A stretch of 31,398 nt of DNA from Chara braunii (lineage: Eukaryota; Streptophyta; Charophyceae; Charales; Characeae): positions 1,107,543 through 1,138,940 of the forward strand of contig BFEA01000349.1 of assembly GCA_003427395.1 (NCBI GenBank), written 5' to 3'. The position numbers and the translations under genes were made by a program. Positions 10,039-19,600 of the stretch are shown here, piece by piece (the first letter of the stretch is position 1; each line of letters opens with the position of its first letter). Below the pieces are notes generated by a model. It made no database searches. It had not been told where the DNA came from and worked only from the letters and a program-made list of their open reading frames with translations.

Positions 10039-10481
10039 GAGTCGCACTCCAGCAGTGACCGTGAGATTCGGTTTTCATCTTAATATTATTACCATCTAAT
10101 AAAGAAAAGGATATAATATATATATATATATTTTCCATAATATTTGATCATTAATAAATAAGTTATGGACGCTGGGCCCCGTGAAAGCCAGGGGTACTCC
10201 GCACTACTTGAGAGTCGGGATAACGGTGGAGAGGCGGGCTACACAAGCCGTAGCTATCGGAGGTAAGTTTTTCTTTTTGCGGTACCTGCCCATACAGTGC
10301 GTTTATTGGCGGTAGGAGCGGTCTATTTAGAATTCAGTGGTCTTCGTGGTGCTACGCAATTTGATAAGCGGCCTACTCCAAGAACTTGGCTATGGCACAC
10401 CTCAATGGCCTTCACGGCTATAGGACGACGCTCTTAAAGTTCTACTGGAGTTGGGAGCCAAAGTGAGAAGAAGGTATCATA

Positions 10482-10865
10482 GTGGATGCCTGTGTAAACT
10501 ACAACAAGTACGACCGTGTGGTAAAGTTGAAAGTTAACGTCTATGGAGGTAAGGAACAAGAAATGAGAGAAGACACAGCAGTACAGGGGGCAGTTGCTGA
10601 GGCCCGAAATCGGGACGAGCGAAGATGCAGGCGCGATGGGGTGATTGCCGCTTCACAAGTTACAGTAACTTACAACGAGGAGGAGACCTCGACGGGGATA
10701 ACCGAATGGGAACAACAGGCCTTGGACTGCGATTCCCAGGCGGAATCCGAGGCTAGCGACGCCGACACCCAGTTCTGGCACGGATGGGCTCAATGGCAAC
10801 GGGACCACCCGCCAACTGAGTCTGTGGAAGATGGCCCAGAGGCCATCTCTCGACATCAAAACTAA
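10482..10865 (+). CDS. Unrecognised 127-codon open frame, doubtful
   Basis: The frame begins at a GTG codon just after an upstream in-frame stop (10464-10466). The first ATG is about 28 codons in (10564). The translation is acidic and Trp-containing toward its end (TEWEQQALDCDSQAESEASD, FWHGWAQWQRDHPP), which looks more protein-like than the shadow frames around it. I recognise no domain and there are no membrane segments. It could be a remnant of an element ORF or an exon fragment. No splice signals or neighbours support a host gene. Confidence 0.2.
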   Translation: MDACVNYNKYDRVVKLKVNVYGGKEQEMREDTAVQGAVAEARNRDERRCRRDGVIAASQVTVTYNEEETSTGITEWEQQALDCDSQAESEASDADTQFWHGWAQWQRDHPPTESVEDGPEAISRHQN

Positions 10866-13529
10866 GGCCAAGGGGGAACTGCGTAGGCAGTTACGGGACT
10901 GCTGGTCAAGAGTGATAGGCACGTGCGATATACGGAGGACGAAGCGAGAGAGAAGGAACTGACTCCCGTGAGAATGCTTGGTGATCTACGCGAGGATGAC
11001 TTGGTTGATGTCATCTCTCTCACTCAAGTCACTATGCTACTAACAGAGGTCAACTTTCTCGAAATGGGCTGAAAAAAGCACGCTCCCTCAAAAGTTGACA
11101 TCATCGAATTCTCCATTAATTCTCCGTTGTGTGTGTCTTTCGACCCGGCTCCTGTCATAACGAGATGAGAGAAGAGAGAATGAGCCAACGGGGAATCATC
11201 GGTGCGCTCGTAGAGAGGAGATTAGACTTTCGTTCCTGAGATCAGCGAGCTTCTGCAAAGCCAGTTCATGTCGACAAAGGAAATGAGACCGCAAGGCAGT
11301 TACGATCTGAGGAGAGGTGAGAGGAAATGGTAGAGCAAGATATTAGTGGTGAGAGTCAACAAGGTCAGACGACTAGAGAAATATGTGCGCTCTGTATGGT
11401 TGACGTCACCTGCACCTTCATGCAAAGTGCATTATTTGCTATAGTACGCTCAATCTTATGGCGGTGTGAGTGGGGACTTATGAAATACGACATTAGTTGT
11501 GTGAGTAAGCACCCGAGACTGGTTCACAGCGATAGAATTGATACCAAAAAGAGCTACGAGCTGATTATGAGCACGAGTGGAAATAGCACAGGCGGTTAGA
11601 GAGAGGGACACGATCGTCAGTAGGTGGACGTGTTGCGACAAGGTACTAGTAATACGCTCTCGTGAGACGCACAAGAGAGGTGTGAGCATGTCCAAAAGTA
11701 TACGTTATGAGCTGCACCATGTAGAAGGTGTCCAATCGAACTAGATGTTCATCATCATCTCACCCTTCATCCACTCCAGACCGTGGATGTCGGTCGTCAT
11801 GACGAAGATAATCACTAGCAGAGCACAAGAAGGTTACAGTCAGCCAATGGAGAGCGCAAGCTTGATCACATTGGGTACTAACGGCGGGCATGGGACTGAG
11901 AGGTCATATTTCTGAGTGAGCCTGCACGCGAACTCTCAGCTGATATCATCAGCTCTGGCCCGATGCCCTCTTCAGCCGCTCACGCATGTTGTTCGTGTAC
12001 GATGATCGAAAGATTGTGAGAAAGGGGTTGTCACGGGCGACGAAGTCAAAACTGGCTTGTGATACAGGGTGTTAGTGATTGGGGATACACTTTTGAGGAG
12101 AGATGCTCTACCTAGGTCACGCGGAAGCTCAATCATGTTGACATCATTTACCTCCTTGTGACCCGTGTCACTTACCAGTGTTCCACCTCTGTCGCGGTGA
12201 AGCGGATGCAGACAAGTGGGGCAGAGTATTAGAGGAACGTGGTCAAACTTGAAGTCAATCCTTCCCCTTCCTTTTGCAGAGTATAAGTGGGTGCAAACTA
12301 CGGTGGACTTCATCAATGCTGTTTTATCTTTCTCTCGACCTCGCTACTAAAGTTTAACCAGAAAGGGGATATCTGCGAGAAATACTAATAACAAGAGGAG
12401 AGAGTTGTTATCGCATCATTTCTTTCGTGAGATCTGAGCACCCAGTTTTGTTGATGTCACTGGTGTTCTCGTAGCATTACTCTTAGTCTGATAGTCATGG
12501 TTCAGAACCTTTGCGCAATAATGAGGAGAAAGCAGTGAGTACTACTTATGAGCAATTGATGTTGATATCAAATATTGTTGAGCTCGTAACCTTGCCTTCA
12601 TCTTTCTACTGCATGCGGGTCGTTTTCACTGAACTGTACTTTGGCGGCAATTGTCACTTGATTGTCTCCTCTTAAAGAACTGAAAAGTGATGGTATGTAA
12701 ATGAAAGAGGCAATTATTGCTCATTTGAAGTCGTTTGAGAGAGGGAGATTCCACTTAAAACCAATTTTCTTCTCTTTACGATGCGTTTTTTTTAATCACT
12801 TTTCATCTCTTCAGTATCATTGTGATTGGATTGAGATTTGCGATCAAAGTGTCGGTTGGATAATAGCAGAGCGTCCACTATAGTAAGCTCATGACTCCTC
12901 CGTAGTCAAACGGACTCGTACTCAAATCGTTTGTAAGTTGATCTGCGGTGAAAAGAATTGATCTAGCGACTTGAGCGATTATTATGCTCTTCTATCAATG
13001 CAGAAAATCAGAATAACAGATAAGGCCTCGGCTATACACCTTTCTCCTCATGAGCCTCTTGTCCTGCTCCCAATTCCTTTTTGACCTATCTTGATTACTC
13101 CCTCAATGAGGTAAAGGCTTATAGACTTCCTAATTGTAATTGGTTATTTCGACAGTGTGCTCTGATTACGAAGATGCAAGTCAAGCTTCTGCCTTCCAAT
13201 TAGGAAGTGATACTAAGCACCTCGTTCAAGTGTTGGCAAAATGTGGTCTCCGAGTCCGCTCTAAGCTCGTGCTAGTTTTTTTCTTTTTCTAAATTCTCTT
13301 GATGGGCAAAAAGAAAATTGTATTAAGAAAGATTGCATATTTTCTCGCCAAATTTTTATTTGACGGAGACTAGCCTATAAGAGGTTATGACGATGGTGGT
13401 AGCATTACAACCTACCCTCCAAAAGTTTGTTATCCGCTTTTCCTTGGTAATTCTTTGAAATTTGATGAGTGTGTTCCATTGGTAAGCAATTGGAAAATTG
13501 GGTAGGCGAACTTATTGGTCACCAAAGTA
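10866..13529. other. Gene-less intergenic stretch
   Basis: No credible coding frame. 10900-12600 contains six copies of GTTGAYRTCA (listed separately) and a small palindrome GCTGAT/ATCAGC near 11939-11953. From about 12600 to 13530 it is AT-rich with scattered T runs and no visible structure. Confidence 0.6.
11004..12572 (+). repeat. Cluster of six GTTGAYRTCA motifs
   Basis: Copies start at 11004 (GTTGATGTCATC), 11094 (GTTGACATCATC), 11399 (GTTGACGTCACC), 12137 (GTTGACATCATT), 12450 (GTTGATGTCACT) and 12561 (GTTGATATCAAA). All are in the same orientation. The core TGAYRTCA is palindromic and includes one exact TGACGTCA, a bZIP/CRE-type site. Spacing is irregular (90 to 738 bases), so this is not a simple tandem array. 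It may be a degraded repeat family or a set of binding sites. Function is unknown. Confidence 0.6.
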
Positions 13530-13859
13530 TTAATCGCTTGTGGAAAACTCGGATATGTCCTTAAAGGATTCAAATTTACAGAAACCCTGTCCAGTATACG
13601 GAGAGGTTGAGTCAAATCTCTCTCTATGTTGTATACGATTAGGGACTGTTTTCAGTCGCTCATTGTGTTGTATACGATTAGGGACTGTTTCCAGTCGCTC
13701 CCTGTATTGTATACGATTAGGGACCGTTTTCAGTTGCTCCCTGTGTTGTATATGATTACAAATTGTTTTTAGTCGCTCCATCTGTAGGCTACAGACGAGT
13801 ATTGCCTTCATTTGTGCCTTATGTAGTAGATGAGCTGAGTCCATTACTTGTTGCCTCAT
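13530..13859 (-). CDS. Doubtful minus-strand frame carrying a 13-residue repeat
   Basis: An open frame of about 109 codons from the first ATG (13859-13857) reads through the 39-bp minisatellite. It translates four times as a 13-residue unit close to RIQHRERLKTVPN. Because 39 is a multiple of three, the array keeps one frame open on its own, so openness is weak evidence of coding. Substitutions between units change residues (H/Y, R/N/Q, K/E) without obvious silent bias. No known domain is seen. It is probably a by-product of the repeat. Confidence 0.2.
   Translation of the reverse strand: MRQQVMDSAHLLHKAQMKAILVCSLQMERLKTICNHIQHREQLKTVPNRIQYRERLETVPNRIQHNERLKTVPNRIQHRERFDSTSPYTGQGFCKFESFKDISEFSTSD
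13628..13783 (+). repeat. 39-bp minisatellite, four copies
   Basis: Units start at 13628, 13667, 13706 and 13745, each 39 bp. The unit begins GTTGTATACGATTAGGGACT and ends with a TCGCTCCNTGT-like segment. The first three copies are nearly identical and the fourth is diverged (TATGATTACAAATTG). Confidence 0.9.
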
Positions 13860-13889
13860 GGGCAATCTGTAAAATGGGAACCACAATTT

Positions 13890-14448
13890 ACTTCAGTTAG
13901 CATGTTTTATCGATTATCCCTCTTCAACCTCTGCTTTTGTAGGGGAAGTTTATTGGTTGTCATATGCTTTCCCGTTTTTAACCCTCTGAAGAAAACAGAG
14001 TTTTTCTCTTGATTGAGTGGATATAATTCTCCTTATAGTAAATAAGCAAAGATAGCAGTAAATTGAGTAACAGCTTCAAATCACATCTCTATGAACAACT
14101 CTGAGCGAATCAGCACCTGAGATTTCAGGGCAGACATTCTTCATTTGGTAACTTGTGTAATACGTGAACTGGAGCCGATACCAGACGTACCCTGTGACTC
14201 ACTGAAGCAAGGGTTCTTACTAATAATACCATGTGCTTGATATTGGTAGTGCATAGTGTACTACTTTAACGAAGGATACCGCTCTTAGCAGTACTCTTTG
14301 TGCTACTTCAGAAGGAGATACGATACTCTTTGTGCTACTTGAGCGGGAGATACCACCTCTAGCAGTATTCTATGAATGATTCGAGCGGGGCTTGCCACCA
14401 ATACTACCCCATGTATTGCCTAAACAATTAGTCATCAACAATAACTTA
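13890..14448. other. Gene-less stretch left of the Helitron
   Basis: AT-rich and non-coding. From about 14250 it holds a diverged tandem repeat. CTCTTTGTGCTACTT occurs at 14294-14308 and 14326-14340, with weaker copies on both sides (GTGTACTACTTTAACGAAGG, TTCTATGAATGATTCGAG). Nothing else is recognised. Confidence 0.6.
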
Positions 14449-14467
14449 CTAGCTAAGCGCTCGCGAT

Positions 14468-14491
14468 GTGGGCGGTGCGGGCCACGCCCGC
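14468..14491 (-). repeat. Candidate Helitron 3'-terminal hairpin
   Basis: GCGGGC-CAC-GCCCGC (14477-14491) is a perfect 6-bp stem with a 3-base loop. It overlaps alternative pairings GGGCG/CGCCC and GTGG/CCAC within 14468-14491. Helitrons carry such a GC hairpin just inside the CTRR terminus, where it is thought to signal the end of transfer. The distance to CTAG (24 bases) is unusually long. The alternative pairing starting at 14470 is 17 bases away. Confidence 0.45.
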
Positions 14492-14527
14492 AGAAATAAG
14501 AGTAACTGGCCACGAAGTCCGAGTTTA

Positions 14528-14835
14528 ATTCACGAATTAAAAAAAAAAAACAAATAGAAGAAAAAAAAAAAGTAAGAGAAAAGGCAAGGAGAGACAAAGA
14601 TAGACAAAGAAAGAAAGAAAAAAAAAANNNNNNNNNNNNNNNNNNNNNNNNNNNNNNNNNNNNNNNNNNNNNNNNNNNNNNNNNNNNNNNNNNNNNNNNN
14701 NNNNNNNNNNNNNNNNNNNNNNNNNNNNNNNNNNNNNNNNNNNNNNNNNNNNNNNNNNNNNNNNNNNNNNNNNNNNNNNNNNNNNNNNNNNNNNNNNNNN
14801 NNNAGAGAGAAAAAAAAAAAAAAAAGAGCAAGAAA
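14528..14835. repeat. A-rich low-complexity tract with assembly gap
   Basis: The flanks are A-rich runs mixed with G, and 176 N fill 14628-14803. The gap probably reflects an unresolved A/GA-rich simple repeat. Its true length is unknown, so distances across it are nominal. Confidence 0.9.
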
Positions 14836-14986
14836 AAAAGGCACCGTCGCGTCGACTCCGCCCAACACCCGTCAAGGCCTCGACTTCAAAGTTTCGACTT
14901 CCTTCAATGGAACGGTACTCTTACAACAGCTCACGAACAGAAACTTGCTGCAACACTTTGTGACGATACTCCTCGAAAGATTCGAA

Positions 14987-16570
14987 TCAAGCCTGTCTTT
15001 GCCGATTGTAATCGAGATGAATTGCAGCATCCACGCATCTCCAAGTGTTCATACTCGTATTCAATTCCGTTGTTGCTTTCACAATATCTTGCACCATATG
15101 AGAACTGTCAAGATATGACAGGTGCGCAAGTGTCTTTTTCGGACCAATAGATTCAACAGAGTCATACATGATAATGTTAAAATTAAAAGAACTTGGTTGT
15201 TCCAATGGTCCTGTATGGACATGCAGATGGTTGCTTGATGGCGTATGAGTGGGTACAACACAACTGACAGGAGACGGAGTAGCTATAGCGGTCGGTAAAA
15301 CAGAAACAACAACACAAGTAGTGACAATCGGCGTTGACATATTGGAGGGTGAAGCATAATCCGCAAGACGTTGAAAATTTGGAGGAGATGCTACTTGAGG
15401 GCGGAGTCTACAGACCGGAGCGGAATGAGGAGTAAAAGAAGCAACCACGGGAGGAATCCTTTTGAGAAGTTGTTGTATTCGTGTATATCTGTGAAAGGGT
15501 TGGGGAATGGTCCTTTCTGTCGGACAATGTGGCAAATCTAATGTCATCTTAGTAATCTCCTCATTAGAGAGAGTCACGAACTCATCGGTCAAAAGTGATT
15601 GCAATATAGAAGAAGCCTCCAAATCCGAAACATTCAACGGGTCTGAAGGAAGATGGAATCGTCATTCCAACCGTATAGCAGTGAGTTTGATTTTTTTCCA
15701 CTCCATGAAGTTGTCCCATATTCGTCCATCTTTTACGACTGTGGCACTTTTGACAAACATTTCAAAAAGCACCTCAGTTAAGACATTTTGGATGTCAACC
15801 TTCTTCGCATCGTCAAACCATCTAGCAAGGTAAGCGTGCGGATTCGGAGTGCGGATTGTGGGTGCATCGTTATCATCGGGTACCACAATAACCCCCGGAG
15901 GATTTTGTGGTTGCGATGTGGCGTAAACATCTATTCCACGTCCACTGCCTTGAGATTGCGAACACGAATCATGAGCACGTGCACGTCCAGCGAGCGGTAC
16001 ACAAAACGGAAGAGATGAAAGTGCATCAACAGGGAGTGCATTCAGCACTCTCATAATCTGAGTCCCCGTTTCATCACCAACAGGTTAAAGTCCCACCTGA
16101 TTATCAGCCAACATAGACTCCAACACTTCGGGGGAATCCAAAAGATTAGTTTTCGCACCACGACTTTTTCTCCTCTTGAATGTAGACTCAACACAATCTT
16201 CTTTCGAATCACCCGTAACGTTATCATCCTCATCATCGACAAATGTAAGGTTATTAGGCCCACCGGACAGACCTCTACGCAAACCATCCCCATCAGCACG
16301 ACAGTTGTCACCACCCTCCTCCACATTCATCTTCTCAGCATCAGCAAGGGTATTGCCTTGCGAACATCGATGTTCAACTTCAGCAAGAGGACTACGATCG
16401 TCCCGAGAACGTTCACTTTCAAGATTCACCGACCTCTCATCATTTTCACTCTTTTTCGACCTCTCCAAATGTTCGGCTCCAGCTTTTGATGTAACATTCG
16501 TATCATATTGAGTGGTATTGCTGGTTGTCATTGCTTTCCTCTTAGCATGAGTGTCGTACTTATGCGGCAT
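14987..16570 (-). pseudogene. Helitron second ORF, about 527 codons, unrecognised protein with two stops
   Basis: It begins with ATG at 16570, 79 bases downstream of the RepHel stop on the same strand, and runs in one frame to a TGA at 14987-14989. Two in-frame stops interrupt it: TAA at 16085-16087 and TGA in the LE-stop-RF context at about 15662-15664. Both are explained by single C to T changes (CAA, CGA). The first 160 residues are acidic and Ser/Asp/Glu-rich, with a basic patch FKRRKSRG that could be a nuclear signal. The middle (NPHAYLARWFDDAKKVDIQN, IWDNFMEWKKIK) looks folded. A Pro/Ser/Thr-rich linker precedes a C-terminal segment (IIMYDSVESIGPKKTLAHLS). Plant Helitrons often carry an RPA-like second gene, but I see no OB-fold or zinc-finger signature. 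Function is unknown. The shared strand and spacing suggest an accessory transposition protein. Confidence 0.65.
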
Positions 16571-16649
16571 TCGGGAGTCGCCTGCAAAGAAAGAATATGA
16601 CAGAATTATTTGGAATGTGAAGGCTCGACGAAAAAAAAAAAAGAATGAC

Positions 16650-19600
16650 TCATCCTAAAAGTTCATGATATACAATATTCTTCGTAAAATAAAAATTATC
16701 AGGCAATGCAACACAGATGTTGTTGGGATGGCCAACACGTGACAAAGCAACATACAGTTGGCCATGCACAAAAACCTGTTTGCGTAGCCAAACCCCGGCA
16801 CACGATACAATTTGTCCTTGCAACTTGTTAATCGTTACAGCAAAAACAAGATGGACTGAAAATTGCCTCCTAAACCATTTGAACCCCGTGGTCTCACCAT
16901 CGCTTGTCAAATCAATCTTGGGAATCAGTGTTGTCTTACCCGTGTGCATTATTGTCATTTCCAACAAATCATCATTAACGATTTTTTTCGAATCAGCCTT
17001 GTGCCGTTGCAAAGTCCTTGCTTCAGTGACAAATTTCGCAAAAGCATCACAAGTGAACCAATTTTTAAGCGCAACTTGTGAGGTGGAAGGCCAGATTCGT
17101 CGAGAGAGTTTAAAAACTCCCGTTCAATATTGAGTCCGATATCATCCGAATCAGGATAATCAACACTAAAAAAGTCACGCACCTCCCTAGGAAAGTCGTC
17201 AAAAACACGATTGTTAACAAAACCGGCATCGTCATTAGTATGATATAAAATTAACCGAGGAAAGAAATAATCGGCATCCCCCACATGGTTGGACACATCA
17301 TCAAACGTCCATGAAATCAACTCATCAATCGGTTTATCCGTACAAATCTCACGGGGCAATCTGACCACAGCAGGTTCATTAGGAACAACACGAGGATGAT
17401 CACCATTCCCAATACGCATAAAAAAGTGGTCATACATTCATGTCATTTCATCATTGCCCAAGCTTAAGATTCACATATTTTCGGTCAGTTGATGAACCTC
17501 AAAAAGTTTCCACAAAAGGAGACATTTTCATGGACGCATCAATTGGTTGCGCTCGCGATCCATGTTTCACAACAGGCAAAACCTGTCTAAAATCCCCAGC
17601 AAGAAGTAGAACTTTCCCACCAAACGGCTCGTCACTGTTACAGAGGTCCCGAAGCGTAATATCAAGAGCTTCCAAGTGAAACTTGTTACTCATCGGAGCC
17701 TCGTCCCAAACAATCAAGTCTACACGTCGAATAAGCTCCGCAAGATCACCTTGTTTCGGAATCAAGAAGGGATGCGTGTTATCATGTTTCAAAGGTGTGT
17801 GAAATCGTAAGTGAAACGTTCGACCCCCCGTCAAAAGAGTAGCTGCTATCCCACAGGACGCGACGACCAATACAATGGCAGAACGCGACCTGATACTCGT
17901 CAAAATCGTTTTAATGCAAAAAGTCGTTCCTGTTCCAGCCGGTGCATCAACAAAAGCACGAAACGGTCTTTTCTCTTGCACAGCCCGAACAACTTTTTCC
18001 ACTAACACTCGTTGACGTGGACGAAAACGTCGAAAATTAGAGTCGTATCTACGTTGCATTTGAATCGGATCATACGACAACTCGTCGTTTAGAATCGAGG
18101 ATACCGTTCTGTTCTCGTAATGTCTGGTTATGTTCTCATCAATTGTTTCCCCATCGGGTGTCAGATAATAAAGGCAGAACTGACGGATGTTTTTTCTAGA
18201 CTTTTGCAAAATACGGTCAAGATGAAATAACAATAACGATTGCAAAATGTTTGGGGGAACAATTTCATTGTCTGCGCGATACTGAAAATCGTCACACATC
18301 TTATCCCAATGTTGTTCGAAGAAACGAACTGGATCGTTCACTTGACCAAACGTGAGAACCATAACGAATATTTTACAAACTTTTTCAGGCATGTAATGCG
18401 TCGCGGCTATGTCGATGCATTGATCATATGCATCGTCTGTTTGCAAAAGGCTTAATCGAAGACACACGGATCGGGAAAAATTGTATTCGACTCTGACCAC
18501 CGTACGAATTTCGGCAAAAGAGCGCACCCCACGAGAATGTTCATGGCTTAGCAACAAGCGCAGATAGAATCGTTCGCCTTTCGTGATCCTCACATGATAT
18601 AATCGAGATATCTTTTCGAAGGGACGACCGTGAAGATCACGCTTTCTTCGGTTTCACTTCGTATGTTTGTTATCCCACACATGAGTATTAATGATCTCTG
18701 CATACAGAGGAAACTCCTCTTTAGGAACATGTTCATTCAAAGAGTTGTGTTCTGTCCATGCCATCAATTTCGTTTTCGGGGGCCCTTACGAAATAACGTC
18801 ATGCTTAGTGTCAGGTTCGAATTGCACTTTTTGCATGTTTTCGAGATGCACGGGCAATCTTTCGACAGCGGGCCATTGTTCCTCAACGTCGAACTTAAAT
18901 AGATGCCAACATGCTTCGCATGCACTTACAACACGCATATCTTGATACAATTTGACCTCGTCGATGGGCGCATTATTATCTTGCTCGCAAACCATAGCAC
19001 GATCGCACTCTTTGTACACGTACTTATACACGTACTTGTACGCCTTGATGTTAGCACAATATTCAACATTTAAGTGACAATTAAACCTCATTAGCAAGTT
19101 CGGGTATTACGCGACTACACGCCGATTGTCGTAAACGACTCCATTTTGAACAATCGTAAAACCACCGTCACTTGGTTTCCTTCTCTTATACGAAGGGTAC
19201 GTTTGTTCGTCTTTGAATGTTGTTGTTGAAATAAAGTCTTTTGGAAACCGTTTTGTGCATTCTGCGTCCTTCGTACACGAAGCGTCGCGTTTCTCCACAC
19301 CGCAAATCCAGTGCAACATGAACTTGGCTACCCTTTCCCTCAATTCCCCTTCCGGAGGAATCTCGGCATACACCACATTGTCAATAGCATCCGCATCCCG
19401 AATTTTATCATCCGGATGCAAGATAACCAATATATGTGCGTGTGGTAGACCCCTTTTTTAAAACTCCACCACATACAATATTTCACTCACCCTACCAAAG
19501 CTTCGTTTGTTTTTTATCTCATCAATCAGCTGTGCAAGATAACCTTTGAACACTCTCGCCAGGAGATTCGGTTTGTCGTTAGAACATTGACCTGGCAACA

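Larger units (their letters stand above)
7601..10481. other. Gene-less intergenic stretch
   Basis: No frame here looks like a real protein. 7740-8310 is AT-rich with short T runs. 8380-9800 is strongly G-rich on the plus strand and contains diverged tandem repeats (listed separately). 9829-10038 looks like a small retroposon with an A tail. A (TA)n tract lies at about 10111-10134. The word GGACGCTGGGCCC occurs at 9950-9962 and again at 10167-10179. I see no tRNA, rRNA or conserved ncRNA. Confidence 0.6.

Noticed and set aside
13628-13783. CRISPR-like array
   Set aside because: The 39-bp units are contiguous with no unique spacers, and the setting is eukaryotic. It is a minisatellite.
14370-14875. 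Open frames crossing the N block
   Set aside because: They are artefacts of unknown bases and A-rich sequence.
14987-16570. Calling the Helitron second ORF an RPA homologue by analogy with plant Helitrons
   Set aside because: I cannot see an OB-fold or the zinc-finger pattern of RPA70 in the translation, so no name is given.
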